Shown here in pieces: positions 43,046 through 52,977 of a DNA stretch of 64,000 nt. The stretch covers positions 1-64,000 of the forward strand of contig JAFAEW010000053.1 of assembly GCA_023423835.1 (NCBI GenBank). The letters run 5' to 3'. How positions within the stretch are numbered: position 1 is the stretch's first letter; every line of letters starts with the position of its first letter. The DNA comes from Bacteroidota bacterium (GTDB lineage Bacteria; Bacteroidota; Bacteroidia; Chitinophagales; Chitinophagaceae). The translations under genes were made by a program, and so were the position numbers. A model generated the notes under the pieces. It worked only from the letters and a program-made list of their open reading frames with translations, did not search any database and had not been told where the DNA came from.

Positions 43046-44383
43046 ATGCTTAGAACTGAAGCCGGGAAAACACTACAACTTGCTTTTCCCATCATACTGG
43101 GAGAACTTTCCCAAATGGCACTCGGTATTATCGATACTGCCATGGTGGGAGCTGTCAGCTACAAACAGCTGGCCGCAGCCGCTTTGGTTATGAGTTTCAT
43201 TAATATTCCCTATGTATTTGGAATTGGGATCACCATCTCCGTGTCGCAGATGGTTTCAATGGCTCATGGAAGAAACGACCGCAAGCATGTAAGTCACTAT
43301 CTATATAACGGATTCTGGCTTTGTGCCGGCTCGGCCGTCCTGATTGCCTTGTTTTTGGAATTTTCGAAAGGCATCCTGCTGCATCTCGACCAGGATCCGG
43401 AAGTGGCGCTGCTGGCCGTTCCCTATCTTCAGATAATGGGATGGTCGGTAATTCCCATGCTTCTTTTTCTTGCGCTCAAACAGTTCAGCGATGGTTTGGA
43501 ATTGACAAAAACAGCAATGATCTTATCGATGGCCGCACTTCCGATGAACGCATTTCTCAACTGGTTGATGATCTTCGGACATTGGGGATTTCCGAGGATG
43601 GAACTGACCGGCGCAGGCTGGGCAACGCTGATCACGAGAATATTCATTTTTTTGGTTTTAGCCTTAATTATTCTCTACCACAAAACTTTCCGGAGATACA
43701 TCGCCGTTCGCTCAATTGTATGGAAGATCAACCGCCGGACGCAGAAGGAACTGCTCGCAATCGGCATTCCCAGCAGTTTTCAGATTACTATGGAATCTGC
43801 CGCCTTTGCGGTTTCCGGAATTCTAATAGGTACGATCGGAGCGGTGGAACAGGCTGCCCACCAAATTGCACTCAGCCTCGCTTCCCTGACCTTCATGGTG
43901 TCGATGGGATTATCGCAGGCCGGCTCAATTCGTACCAGTAATGCCTTTGGAAGAAGAGACCGTAAGGCCATTGCTTTTATCGGCAAAAGCACCATTTTTA
44001 TGGCCCTGATTTACGGAACACTCTGCGGAATTGGCTTTATTCTGTTCAGAAAAACGCTTCCCACTTTATTTAACGAAAATGCAGCGGTAATTAATATGGC
44101 GGCTTATTTATTGATCTTTGCCGCTTTCTTCCAGATATCCGACAGTACACAATCTATTTCAGCGGGATTATTGAGGGGAATAAAAGACGTGAAAGTGCCC
44201 ACCTGGTTTATCTTCATTGCCTACTGGATTATCGGTATTCCTATCGGTTATACGCTTGCATTTCATTATGATATGGGAGCAGCGGGCATATGGACAGGAT
44301 TTATTACAGGACTCACCTTTTCGGCCCTGTTTCTATCCCTCAGGTTTAAGAAGATGGGAGTGGATAAACACCGGGAAAAATAA
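43046..44383 (+). CDS. MATE-family efflux transporter
   Basis: 445 residues from the ATG at 43046 (MLRTEAGKTLQLAFPIILGELSQ). About twelve hydrophobic helices in two halves, each beginning with the MATE pattern: PIILGELSQMALGIIDTAMVGA in the first and GIPSSFQITMESAAFAVSGILIG in the second, plus MGLSQAGSIRTSNAFGRRD. MATE pumps export cationic drugs or metabolites by Na+ or H+ antiport in the inner membrane. Monocistronic, convergent with the epimerase gene. Confidence 0.93.
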   Translation: MLRTEAGKTLQLAFPIILGELSQMALGIIDTAMVGAVSYKQLAAAALVMSFINIPYVFGIGITISVSQMVSMAHGRNDRKHVSHYLYNGFWLCAGSAVLIALFLEFSKGILLHLDQDPEVALLAVPYLQIMGWSVIPMLLFLALKQFSDGLELTKTAMILSMAALPMNAFLNWLMIFGHWGFPRMELTGAGWATLITRIFIFLVLALIILYHKTFRRYIAVRSIVWKINRRTQKELLAIGIPSSFQITMESAAFAVSGILIGTIGAVEQAAHQIALSLASLTFMVSMGLSQAGSIRTSNAFGRRDRKAIAFIGKSTIFMALIYGTLCGIGFILFRKTLPTLFNENAAVINMAAYLLIFAAFFQISDSTQSISAGLLRGIKDVKVPTWFIFIAYWIIGIPIGYTLAFHYDMGAAGIWTGFITGLTFSALFLSLRFKKMGVDKHREK

Positions 44384-44447
44384 CGCGGTACGATTCTAAT
44401 CCCGATGATTGGGATTTCAACTATTGCAGATCCTCACCGTCGGTCTC

Positions 44448-45500
44448 TCAGTCTTTGTGAAAATATTCCTTGTACCAGCCGATGAAATTTTTGATACCCG
44501 TTTGAATGGAAGTATCCGGTTTGTAGCCGGTATCTCTGATCAGATCACTTACGTCGGCAAAGGTAGCGGGAACATCGCCCGGCTGTAACGGCATATATTC
44601 TCTGATGGCTTCTTTTCCTAATTCGGACTCAATCGCATCCACAAAATCCATCAGTTGCACGGGAGAATTATTTCCGATGTTGTACACCTTATAGGGAGCG
44701 CTGCTGTTTGACGCATCGGAGGTGCTGGCCTTCCAGTCAGGATTGGGCTGCGGAATGGTATGCAATACCCGTACAATTCCTTCCACAATATCATCGATAT
44801 AGGTAAAATCGCGCTGCATGTTGCCGTGATTAAATACCTGGATCGGCCTTCCTTCGCTGATCGCCTTAGTAAAAATAAACAATGCCATATCCGGCCGTCC
44901 CCACGGACCGTAAACGGTGAAAAACCGCAGTCCGGTTGTGGGTAAACCGAAAAGCTGGCTATAGACATGCGCCATCAACTCATTGCTTTTTTTGCTGGCC
45001 GCATAAAGGGAAATCGGATGATCAACATTCTGAGAGGTGGCAAAAGGATTTTCATCATTCAGCCCATACACACTCGAACTGCTTGCATATACAAGGTGCT
45101 TCACTTTATGATGCCGGCAGCATTCCAGAATATTGGTAAATCCTACAATATTGCTTTGAATATAAGCATCCGGATTTTCAAGGCTATAACGCACGCCAGC
45201 CTGGGCTGCGAGGTTCACCACACCATCGAATTGATGTTCCTCAAACAATTTGTTTAGCGCGTCTTTGTCTTCAAGCTGCATTCTGTAGAAAGTGTAGTTT
45301 TCGCTCGTGCTCTTGACGCCTTTATTCCATTCAATTTCATCTGTATCGATACCGGCCTTTTTCAGTCTCGAATATTTGAGATTTACATCGTAGTAATCAT
45401 TTATACTATCGATTCCAACAACCTTATCTCCATCTTTCAATAAACGGTTGGCGAGATGAAACCCAATAAATCCGGCAGTTCCGGTAACGAGAATTTTCAT
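44448..45500 (-). CDS. NAD-dependent nucleotide-sugar epimerase, UDP-glucuronate 4-epimerase-like
   Basis: 350 residues. Rossmann motif [17 protein letters not shown] at the N-terminus, the catalytic YAASKKSNE (YxxxK) with a Ser in YASSSSVYG, and [26 protein letters not shown] downstream. The insert [19 protein letters not shown] and the overall look are those of UDP-glucuronate 4-epimerase (LpsL/GAE type), making UDP-galacturonate for surface polysaccharide; close relatives with other sugars cannot be ruled out. It stands alone. Confidence 0.88.
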   Translation of the reverse strand: MKILVTGTAGFIGFHLANRLLKDGDKVVGIDSINDYYDVNLKYSRLKKAGIDTDEIEWNKGVKSTSENYTFYRMQLEDKDALNKLFEEHQFDGVVNLAAQAGVRYSLENPDAYIQSNIVGFTNILECCRHHKVKHLVYASSSSVYGLNDENPFATSQNVDHPISLYAASKKSNELMAHVYSQLFGLPTTGLRFFTVYGPWGRPDMALFIFTKAISEGRPIQVFNHGNMQRDFTYIDDIVEGIVRVLHTIPQPNPDWKASTSDASNSSAPYKVYNIGNNSPVQLMDFVDAIESELGKEAIREYMPLQPGDVPATFADVSDLIRDTGYKPDTSIQTGIKNFIGWYKEYFHKD

Positions 45501-45817
45501 ATTTATTCTATTTACACCCTTGAAAAAGTGCTTTTTTTAAAAATGGCTGCGAAGATAGTTGAAAAATAAATTGCAGCGGATTTTGAAGCATTGGGCAGGT
45601 GATGAAGTGGGAGGGGAATGGCTTTATTGCCCGCAGGATTCTGAATGATAATCCGTAAATAGTTTTGAAATGTTGGGATTCATCTCTTCCCAATCCTCCT
45701 TTTTCTATTCCGGTCCACCACATTCGAAAAAAATGCCGGTACTCCCCGCGAGGTGAAAGAACTTAAACAGCATTTCCGTCGCTTTAGTATCTTTGCGCTC
45801 ATTTTTTAAAATAGATT
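45501..45817. other. 317-base gap between the divergent epimerase and lysS genes
   Basis: No convincing gene. It holds a TAGTTTTG box at 45660-45667 with only a 28-codon frame after it (ATG at 45670), a small inverted repeat GGATT/AATCC near 45637-45654, and the lysS -7 element at 45788-45795. No tRNA or known riboswitch fold was seen. Confidence 0.4.
45788..45795 (+). promoter_or_regulatory. -7 element of lysS
   Basis: TATCTTTG (perfect TAnnTTTG), 22 bases before the lysS ATG. Confidence 0.5.
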
Positions 45818-47341
45818 ATGAGTCAAAATTTGTCTGAGCAGGAAATCATCCGCAGGGAGAAATTGAAAGAGTTGGAACAGTTGGGTATCGATCCTTATCC
45901 TGCTGCTGCTTATCCCGTAAGCGCTTATTCGAAAGATATTAAAGACAATTTTAGCGAGGAAAATAAAGAGCAGTTCTCTGATGTTTGTGTTGCCGGCCGT
46001 ATTATGAGTATCAATGATAAAGGGAAAGTTTTTTTCATCAAAATTCAGGATGCAAAAGGATTGATTCAACTGTATGTAAGAAAGGACGACATCAGTGAAA
46101 ACGGCGATACTACCTTTTTTGATAAGGTGGTAAAACACATTCTCGATCTCGGAGATATTATTGGAGCAAAGGGTTATGTTTTTATAACCCGGACCGGTGA
46201 AACCTCCATTCATGTGACTTCACTGAAACTGCTGGCAAAATCATTGAAACCGCTTCCCATCGTGAAAAGGGATGAAGCCGGAAATGTATTCGACGAGGTA
46301 AGTGATCCGGAATTCAGATACCGCCAACGGTATGTGGATCTGATCGTAAATCCACAGGTGAAAGATACGTTTGTGAAGCGCACAAAAATCGTGAATGCGA
46401 TCCGCCAATTCCTGAATGAGAAAGGCGCAATAGAAGTGGACACGCCGGTATTGCAAAACATTCCCGGGGGAGCAGCGGCCCGCCCGTTTGTAACCCATCA
46501 CAACGCTTTGGATGTTCCTTTTTATTTGCGTATCGCCAATGAACTCTATCTCAAACGACTGATTGTGGGTGGGTTTGACTGGGTGTATGAATTCAGCCGC
46601 AATTTCAGAAATGAAGGAATGGACAGAACCCATAATCCTGAATTTACCGTTCTGGAATGGTACACTGCCTATAAGGATTATTTCTGGATGATGGAAATTA
46701 CGGAACAGTTGATGGAAAAAATTGCCATTGAAATTACCGGATCAACAGAAGTAACGATCGGTGATAAAACTTTGAGCTTTAAAGCGCCTTATCCCCGTGT
46801 ATCTATTTATGATGCGATCCTGCAACACAGCGGAATCGATGTGAGCGAAATGGAAGAATCAGAATTGCGGGATGTCTGCAAAAAATTCCATATTGAGGTT
46901 GACAAAGGAATGGCAAAAGGAAAGCTGATTGACGAAATTTTCAGTGAGACTGCAGAAAAGCATTTTATTCAACCAACTTTCATCATCGATCATCCCGTTG
47001 AAATGAGCCCGCTTACTAAAAAACATCGTGAAAAAGCAGGACTGGTAGAACGATTTGAATTAATGATCAATGGAAAGGAAATTGCAAATGCTTATTCCGA
47101 GTTGAACGATCCCATCGATCAACGGATGCGCTTTGAAGAGCAATTGAAGTTGATGGAAAGGGGCGATGAAGAAGCGATGTTTATTGATCACGATTTTTTG
47201 AGGGCACTCGAATATGGAATGCCGCCAACCTCCGGCATCGGAATCGGCATCGATCGCCTGGTAATGCTGATGACCAACCAGGCAAGCATCCAGGATGTTC
47301 TTTTCTTTCCGCAAATGCGGCCCGAGAAAGCGGGAGAATAA
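45818..47341 (+). CDS. lysS: Lysyl-tRNA synthetase, class II
   Basis: 507 residues. N-terminal OB-fold anticodon-binding domain (VAGRIMSINDKGKVFFIKIQD), then the class II core: motif 1 region RTKIVNAIRQFLNEKGAIEVDTP, motif 2 FRNEGMDRTHNPEFT and motif 3 PPTSGIGIGIDRLVMLMT. It charges tRNA-Lys with lysine. The C-terminus ends shortly after motif 3, as in ordinary LysRS. Monocistronic with its own promoter. Confidence 0.98.
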   Translation: MSQNLSEQEIIRREKLKELEQLGIDPYPAAAYPVSAYSKDIKDNFSEENKEQFSDVCVAGRIMSINDKGKVFFIKIQDAKGLIQLYVRKDDISENGDTTFFDKVVKHILDLGDIIGAKGYVFITRTGETSIHVTSLKLLAKSLKPLPIVKRDEAGNVFDEVSDPEFRYRQRYVDLIVNPQVKDTFVKRTKIVNAIRQFLNEKGAIEVDTPVLQNIPGGAAARPFVTHHNALDVPFYLRIANELYLKRLIVGGFDWVYEFSRNFRNEGMDRTHNPEFTVLEWYTAYKDYFWMMEITEQLMEKIAIEITGSTEVTIGDKTLSFKAPYPRVSIYDAILQHSGIDVSEMEESELRDVCKKFHIEVDKGMAKGKLIDEIFSETAEKHFIQPTFIIDHPVEMSPLTKKHREKAGLVERFELMINGKEIANAYSELNDPIDQRMRFEEQLKLMERGDEEAMFIDHDFLRALEYGMPPTSGIGIGIDRLVMLMTNQASIQDVLFFPQMRPEKAGE

Positions 47342-47534
47342 ACATTTATGATTCCCGGGAGCTTCGGATTTTCGGAAACATTTTTCGTATAGCAATCCTG
47401 CGAATGCTCAATTTGCGGGCAGTCGTCATCAATGGATTGGAATAAATTGCTCAGGCGACTTATTTTACTTTTATTTGTGTTTTAAACTGCAGTCGCCCTG
47501 AGGGCGAAAACTAAAACCAAACACTAGTAAACTG

Positions 47535-48089
47535 ATGCTTATGGAATCTTTCATTCGCTATATTCTAAGCAATTTTACCCTCACCTTTTTTGTGATCGGA
47601 CTGATCTGTTCATTAGTGGCTATATACCGCTCTAAAAAAAGGCGTTCAACCGCTGTTGTTCTGGAAAGTCTCTTCAAATACTTTTGTTTCTGGGCGCACG
47701 GCATCACATGGATTTACAATGGAATTATGCACACGGTTTTTCATGCTACCGCCGCCTCCTTTATCGGTTGGGATGATAGCCCGTTTCAACTTGAAGTGGG
47801 ATTTGCAAGCCTTGGCTTTGGAATCGTTGGCCTATTGGCCATCAGGAAAAATTTCGGACTAAGACTGGCTCTTATTGTCAGCACTTCTGTATTTCTGTGG
47901 GGAGCAGCCGGCGGACACATTTACGAGATCGTTACCAAACACAATCTTGCACCGGGAAATTCGGGTGTAATGCTGTGGACAGGTCTTCTGTTGCCGGTTT
48001 TCGGATATATCTTATTGTATTTATCCCACCGGTCACAGAAACTCAAATCTTCTTATGTGGCAATGCGCAAGGAGGAATACGCTTACTAA
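47535..48089 (+). CDS. DUF6790-like five-helix membrane protein
   Basis: 184 residues, with ATGs at 47535 and 47541. About five transmembrane helices. Conserved-looking segments are SLFKYFCFWAHGITWIYNGIMHTVFH, IGWDDSPFQLEVGFASLGFGIVGLLA and WGAAGGHIYEI, the pattern I associate with the DUF6790 family. The His and Asp residues in the membrane parts could bind a cofactor or metal, which is unproven. It is convergent with tadA, seven bases apart. Confidence 0.72.
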   Translation: MLMESFIRYILSNFTLTFFVIGLICSLVAIYRSKKRRSTAVVLESLFKYFCFWAHGITWIYNGIMHTVFHATAASFIGWDDSPFQLEVGFASLGFGIVGLLAIRKNFGLRLALIVSTSVFLWGAAGGHIYEIVTKHNLAPGNSGVMLWTGLLLPVFGYILLYLSHRSQKLKSSYVAMRKEEYAY

Positions 48090-48096
48090 GGGGCAA

Positions 48097-48546
48097 TTAC
48101 TTCCTTTTCCCACGAAAGAATTCTTTCATGATACTTGCACATTCATCTCCCAAAACACCTTTTCTAACTTCTGTTTGCGGATGAAAAGGGTTGTTTGTGC
48201 CGGTTGTATGTCCATAGCCATTCTTGAGATCCGATGCTCCAAACACTACGCGTGCAAGTTTGCTCCAATATAGTGCTCCGGCACACATAAGGCAGGGTTC
48301 AACCGTTACATAAAGGGAACAATTGGTGAGATATTTTGCTCCAAGGAAATTGCAGGCAGAAGTGATTGCGAGAATTTCGGCATGGGCTGTGGGATCGGCA
48401 AGAAGTTCTACCTGGTTGTATGCACGGGCGATGATTTTTTTCCGGTGCACAACAATCGCCCCTACGGGCACCTCATCTGCTTCAAAAGCAAAATTAGCCT
48501 GCCGGAGCGCCTGTTGCATGAAAAATTCATCTTCTTCAAAACTCAT
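48097..48546 (-). CDS. tadA: tRNA-specific adenosine deaminase TadA
   Basis: 149 residues, normal size. Zinc-deaminase motifs: HAEILAITSA with the catalytic Glu, and EPCLMCAGALYWSKLARVVFGA with the two zinc Cys. The VPVGAIVVHRKKIIARAYN strand and the C-terminal helix are those of TadA, which turns A34 of tRNA-Arg into inosine. A weak -7-like TTATTTTG box ends four bases before the ATG. Confidence 0.92.
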   Translation of the reverse strand: MSFEEDEFFMQQALRQANFAFEADEVPVGAIVVHRKKIIARAYNQVELLADPTAHAEILAITSACNFLGAKYLTNCSLYVTVEPCLMCAGALYWSKLARVVFGASDLKNGYGHTTGTNNPFHPQTEVRKGVLGDECASIMKEFFRGKRK

Positions 48547-48595
48547 ACTGCAAAATAACGGATTGAATTTGAACGAATAACCGGCTCATCTGCAT

Positions 48596-48949
48596 TTAAT
48601 CCTTATTCCAGTCGGTAAGCATTACGGTTACTGCCGCAAGGGCCATCATCGACAAATGAAAGACAAGGGTTCGTTTTTCTTTGTTGATGACTTTGCAGGC
48701 AGTGGTGGCGGCAAAAGTGGTGATGGTGGCATAATCGAGCATTCGGTGGGTATTGTACGAAATCACCGGCTTTAGGCCCATTGGATAATCGGTCAAAGCA
48801 CTGTACCCAAATGCAGCAGCACCTAATGTGTAATATTCGCATTTTGCTTTTTTGTTCAAACCCAGCAGCGAAGGCGCGAGAAACAAGGTGGTGGCAAAGG
48901 CATAATCGATAATGCCGTGCAATTCAGGTGAAATCGGTTTTCGGTTCAT
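48596..48949 (-). CDS. Four-helix membrane protein of unknown function
   Basis: 117 residues from the ATG at 48949 (MNRKPISPELHGIIDY); a GTG at 48973 would add eight. About four hydrophobic helices with HGIIDYAFATTLFLAPSLLG, a TLGAAAFGYSALTDYPMGL loop, and NTHRMLDYATI. The paired HGxxDY and HRxLDY segments suggest an internal duplication of a two-helix unit. I do not know a named family with certainty. It lies 49 bases upstream of tadA on the same strand. Confidence 0.65.
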   Translation of the reverse strand: MNRKPISPELHGIIDYAFATTLFLAPSLLGLNKKAKCEYYTLGAAAFGYSALTDYPMGLKPVISYNTHRMLDYATITTFAATTACKVINKEKRTLVFHLSMMALAAVTVMLTDWNKD

Positions 48950-49145
48950 AGGACGCTTTTCCGGTAACGGCACAAAAATCTATCCAATAGCTTCCATCCG
49001 TTGTGAAAATGCGATGCTGCATGTTCAAACGGATGGAGTAGCAAAATGACTGTTGAATTTCATTTCCTGCGGGAAGGTCAATTCATTGGAACTGTAGAAA
49101 TAAATGGATGCAGCGACCATCACTCGCCGTTATTGACACTGCAAA

Positions 49146-49409
49146 TCAGGAAAACAGCTTTCTAAAGCTGATCAGCTCGTGCGATAGCCAGCGATTCACC
49201 CTCCAGCCCGATCCCGGCTGATAGGTTTGCACCACTCTTCTTCTTGGATCGTCGGCCGGCAATCTCGGCAAAAATTTTCCTTTCGTGGTTTCTTCTTTAT
49301 TTAATTCATACAGATGCAGGGCCATCTTACAGTTTGTATAATACCGGTTTGCCACTTGAAGATCCTTCTGATGATTGAAAGAAGCAGGAAAGATAGAATT
49401 ACGGTTCAT
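49146..49409 (-). CDS. Small basic protein of unknown function
   Basis: 87 residues from the ATG at 49409. No signal or membrane part. It has an N-terminal helix-like stretch (NRYYTNCKMALHLYELNKEE) and a basic, Arg-rich middle (PADDPRRRVVQTYQPGSGWRVNRWLSHELISFRKLF). No family recognised. The flanking gaps have no other gene and the composition is protein-like, so I keep it with modest confidence; it might be a chance frame. Confidence 0.4.
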   Translation of the reverse strand: MNRNSIFPASFNHQKDLQVANRYYTNCKMALHLYELNKEETTKGKFLPRLPADDPRRRVVQTYQPGSGWRVNRWLSHELISFRKLFS

Positions 49410-49554
49410 AAGCACATTTTTTTACAGGTTAAACATTTGATTTACCATTCAGGTCATTCAAAAACTGCTACTTTCAAAAGTTCTAATTGCTTTTCTAAGA
49501 TAAGGTAAACCGGAGGATATAAAAATTAAATTAATGAAAATTGTTTGTTTTCTT

Positions 49555-49824
49555 CTAACTCACGTCGGTATCGGTAGTGGTGGTTCTTGTAACCGTTGTT
49601 CTGCTGCCGCCGCCTCTTAACAGAGAAATGAGAATCAATAAGACGACGATTCCGCCTACGATCCAAACCCAGGGTTCAGCATACCAGTTTGTAACCGATT
49701 TGGTGGTGGTTGTAACCGTAGTGCTGCTGCCTCCTTCATCCTGAGCAAAAACAGCGGTTACAAAAAACGTTAGAAAAATTACCAGGAAGGAAGGCATCTT
49801 TGCCAGTTTCATCATTTTTTCCAT
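49555..49824 (-). CDS. Small Thr-rich single-helix membrane protein
   Basis: 89 residues from the ATG at 49824; the open frame upstream is unrelated. A cleavable signal (FLVIFLTFFVTAVFAQ) is followed by a Thr-rich stretch, a Trp-rich membrane helix (WVWIVGGIVVLLILISLL) and a second Thr/Arg-rich tail. Short envelope proteins of this make-up are common in Bacteroidota and have no known function. It is divergent from the FAD/Fe-S oxidase gene. Confidence 0.65.
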   Translation of the reverse strand: MEKMMKLAKMPSFLVIFLTFFVTAVFAQDEGGSSTTVTTTTKSVTNWYAEPWVWIVGGIVVLLILISLLRGGGSRTTVTRTTTTDTDVS

Positions 49825-50000
49825 AACTTTTGTTTTACTTAAAAAAATCGTTTTCAATTCGATTAATCCAAAAGATGCGCCAAAAAAACGGGGAAGATTT
49901 GCCGGAATATGATATCCAACCTTGCGGGTGACAGTCCGGTCATTCGTGATAAATTGCGAAAGGCGTTTCCGGTTGACCAACTTTTCCGCACAACTTCTGT

Positions 50001-50008
50001 TAACTTTA
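50001..50008 (+). promoter_or_regulatory. -7 element of the FAD/Fe-S oxidase gene
   Basis: TAACTTTA, 19 bases before the ATG at 50028, with a TTG 25 bases upstream (slightly wide spacing). Confidence 0.4.
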
Positions 50009-50027
50009 CGCTTGCTAATACCATAGC

Positions 50028-52952
50028 ATGAATGAAAAACTAGCAACATTAGCCGACACACTCGAGGGCAGCCTGCATTTTGATCTTGCAATGAAATTGC
50101 TTTACGCAACCGATGCTTCCGCTTACCGTGAAATGCCGCTCGCCGTGGCTTTTCCAAAAAACACCTCAGATATCCATAAACTGATTGCATTTGCAAGAAG
50201 GGAAAATTGCGGACTCATTCCCCGTGCAGCGGGTACTTCGCTGGCCGGGCAGGTGGTGGGAAACGGCATTGTTGTGGATATTTCAAAACACTTCAGGTCC
50301 ATCCTCGAAGTTAATACGGAAGAGAAGTGGGTGATTGTGCAGCCCGGAGTGATCAGAGATGAATTAAACCTGGCTTTGAAGCCTTACGGATTATTTTTTG
50401 GACCGGAAACTTCCACCGCCAATCGTGCCATGATTGGAGGAATGGTGGGAAATAACAGTTGCGGATCAAACTCTCTGATTTATGGAAGTACCCGTGAACA
50501 TGTGCTTTCCTTAGATGCAATTTTAGCTGATGGAAGTGAAACCGTTTTCGGCCCGCTTGATGTGGAATCTTTTCAGCAGAAATGTGCATTGGAAAACCTC
50601 GAAGGAAGCATTTACAGGAATATCAGGCTGTTGTTGGGAAACGACGAAAACCGGCAGGAAATCGTCAAAGAGTTTCCGAAGCCTTCCATCAGCCGGCGCA
50701 ATACAGGTTATGCCGTAGATATGTTGTTAAACACCGGGCCTTTTGTGGCAGGAGGAGAAGATTTCAATTTTTGCAGATTGTTGTGTGGTTCCGAAGGAAC
50801 GCTTGCATTTGTAACGGCGATAAAGCTCAATCTCGTTGCGCTTTCGCAACTCAAGACCGGCCTGCTCTGCGTTCATTTCAACAGTATCGATGAGGCATTA
50901 CGGGCAAATTTGATCGGCCTTAAATATAATCCTTCGGCGAGCGAATTGATTGATCACTATATTCTTGACTGCACTAAGGATAATATTGAACAAAGGAAAA
51001 ACCGATTTTTCGTACAGGGAGATCCGGCGGCCATTTTAGTGATCGAACTAAGAGGTGAAGACTTCGAAGCCGTGGTAAAAAAGGCGCAGTCATTGGAAGC
51101 GGAAATGAGAGAAAACGGACTCGGCTACCACTTTCCGCTCATCTCCGGAGAGGATACCAAAAAAATCTGGTCATTGCGAAAAGCGGGCCTCGGGCTCCTG
51201 GGAAACATCAAGGGCGATGATAAACCCGTGCCTGTCATTGAGGATACCGCGGTGGATGTGCATGATCTGCCTGAATATATCCGCGAATTCAACCAGATAC
51301 TTTCAAAATACAGTCTCTACTCCGTTCATTATGCACACGCCGGAAGCGGCGAATTACATCTTCGTCCGATCATCGATCTGAAAACAAAAGAAGGCAACGC
51401 TTTATTTCGCATCATTGCGCAGGAAATAGCGATCCTCGTAAAAAAATATCGGGGTTCGCTGAGCGGCGAACACGGCGACGGAAGACTGAGAGGCGAATTC
51501 ATCAGGGAAATGGTGGGAAAAAGAAATTACGAATTACTGAGATCAATAAAAGACACCTGGGATCCGCACAACATTTTCAATCCAAATAAAATCATCGATA
51601 CGCCTTCGATGAATACGATGTTGCGATATGAACCGGGCGTAAAACCGCGTTCTTTTCAAACCTATTTCCGCTACGATGGGCAAACGGTTTTGCAACATGC
51701 CGAACAATGTAACGGAACTGCTGAATGCAGAAAAACCCATCTTTCAGGCGGAACGATGTGCCCGAGTTATATGGCCACCCTAAACGAAAAGGATTCTACC
51801 CGCGCAAGAGCAAATGTTTTACGCGAATTCTTAACGCATTCCCGCAAGGAAAATCCGTTTGACCATCCGGAAATTATGGAAGTTTTAGACCTCTGCCTGA
51901 GTTGCAAAGCCTGCAAATCGGAATGCCCGTCAAATGTGGATATGGCAAAACTGAAAGCAGAATTTTTACAGCACTATCATGACGCAAACGGCGTTCCTTT
52001 CAGAAGCAGAATCATTGCGAATTTCAACCGCAGTTCCGCCCTTGCTTCCGTTTTCCCGCAATTCTATAATTTCCTTATTACCACAAAGCCGTTTAGTATC
52101 TGGATAAAGAAAATTTCAGGGTTTGCGGTTGAGCGCTCTCTGCCAAAGCTTCACAAGACGACGGTTAAAAAATGGTACTTAAATCATCCTGAAAAATCGA
52201 GAAGTTCAACTGCTAAAACCGTTTATTTATTTTGTGATGAATTCACCAATTACAGCGATACACCCATCGGGATCAAATCGGTTTTATTACTCCAACAACT
52301 GGGTTACAATGTAATCATTCCCGATCATGAAGAAAGCGGCCGGGCATGGCTTTCTAAAGGAATGATAAAGGAGGCCAAAAAGATCATCCGAAAAAATATT
52401 TCGGTTTTGAGTACCCTAATTTCCGCCGAAACGCCGCTCATCGGCATTGAACCGTCCGCAATTTTAGCACTGCGGGATGAATATCCTGATCTTGCCGATG
52501 ACGACCAGCTCGAAGCTGCCAAAGAACTGGCAAAGAATGTCTTTCTCATCGACGAGTTTCTCGCAACTGAAATTGAAAAAGGAAACATCAAGGCAGATCA
52601 GTTTACGCAGGATAAACGCACCCTGTTGTTGCACGGACATTGCCAGCAAAAGGCACTTTCTTCGATTTTATTTACTGAAAAGATTTTGTCGCTCCCAACG
52701 AATTATTCCGTTATAATTATTCCCTCCGGTTGTTGTGGAATGGCCGGTTCTTTCGGATATGAAAAAGAGCATTATGATCTGTCGATGAAGATCGGCGAAC
52801 TTGTGTTATTTCCTGCGGTCAGAAACGCAAAAGAGGATCAGATCATCGTTGCTCCCGGAACAAGTTGCCGGCATCAGATCAAAGATGGAACTGCAAGAAG
52901 TTCGCAGCATCCGGTTGAAGTTTTATACGATGCCGTTTTGAAAACCGGTTAA
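50028..52952 (+). CDS. FAD-binding and Fe-S-binding oxidoreductase (GlcD-GlcF fusion, YdiJ-like)
   Basis: 974 residues. The N-terminal half is a FAD_binding_4 / FAD-oxidase_C flavoprotein (PRAAGTSLAGQVVGNGIVVDISKHF; GGMVGNNSCGSNSLIYGSTREH; YAHAGSGELHLRPI; SGEHGDGRLRGEF). The C-terminal half has two 4Fe-4S clusters (TMCPSY and CLSCKACKSECPSNVDMAK) and CCG-type motifs (HGHCQQKA, PSGCCGMAGSFGYE). Fusions like this oxidise D-lactate, D-2-hydroxyglutarate or similar D-2-hydroxy acids and pass electrons to quinone; the substrate is not evident here. Confidence 0.9.
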   Translation: MNEKLATLADTLEGSLHFDLAMKLLYATDASAYREMPLAVAFPKNTSDIHKLIAFARRENCGLIPRAAGTSLAGQVVGNGIVVDISKHFRSILEVNTEEKWVIVQPGVIRDELNLALKPYGLFFGPETSTANRAMIGGMVGNNSCGSNSLIYGSTREHVLSLDAILADGSETVFGPLDVESFQQKCALENLEGSIYRNIRLLLGNDENRQEIVKEFPKPSISRRNTGYAVDMLLNTGPFVAGGEDFNFCRLLCGSEGTLAFVTAIKLNLVALSQLKTGLLCVHFNSIDEALRANLIGLKYNPSASELIDHYILDCTKDNIEQRKNRFFVQGDPAAILVIELRGEDFEAVVKKAQSLEAEMRENGLGYHFPLISGEDTKKIWSLRKAGLGLLGNIKGDDKPVPVIEDTAVDVHDLPEYIREFNQILSKYSLYSVHYAHAGSGELHLRPIIDLKTKEGNALFRIIAQEIAILVKKYRGSLSGEHGDGRLRGEFIREMVGKRNYELLRSIKDTWDPHNIFNPNKIIDTPSMNTMLRYEPGVKPRSFQTYFRYDGQTVLQHAEQCNGTAECRKTHLSGGTMCPSYMATLNEKDSTRARANVLREFLTHSRKENPFDHPEIMEVLDLCLSCKACKSECPSNVDMAKLKAEFLQHYHDANGVPFRSRIIANFNRSSALASVFPQFYNFLITTKPFSIWIKKISGFAVERSLPKLHKTTVKKWYLNHPEKSRSSTAKTVYLFCDEFTNYSDTPIGIKSVLLLQQLGYNVIIPDHEESGRAWLSKGMIKEAKKIIRKNISVLSTLISAETPLIGIEPSAILALRDEYPDLADDDQLEAAKELAKNVFLIDEFLATEIEKGNIKADQFTQDKRTLLLHGHCQQKALSSILFTEKILSLPTNYSVIIIPSGCCGMAGSFGYEKEHYDLSMKIGELVLFPAVRNAKEDQIIVAPGTSCRHQIKDGTARSSQHPVEVLYDAVLKTG

Positions 52953-52977
52953 GAATTTATCCCGCCATAATATACGA

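Noticed and set aside
44398..44416. AATCCC/GGGATT hairpin between the convergent MATE and epimerase genes
   Set aside because: The stem has only six pairs and no T-run, so it is too weak to call a terminator.
45670..45756. 28-codon frame after a TAGTTTTG box in the epimerase-lysS gap
   Set aside because: Too short, without any signal or conserved feature; the box alone may be chance.
47452..47500. CAGGCGACT and AGTCGCCCTG inverted repeat upstream of the DUF6790-like gene
   Set aside because: It is imperfect and 30 bases apart, with no conserved context to judge it; noted but not called.
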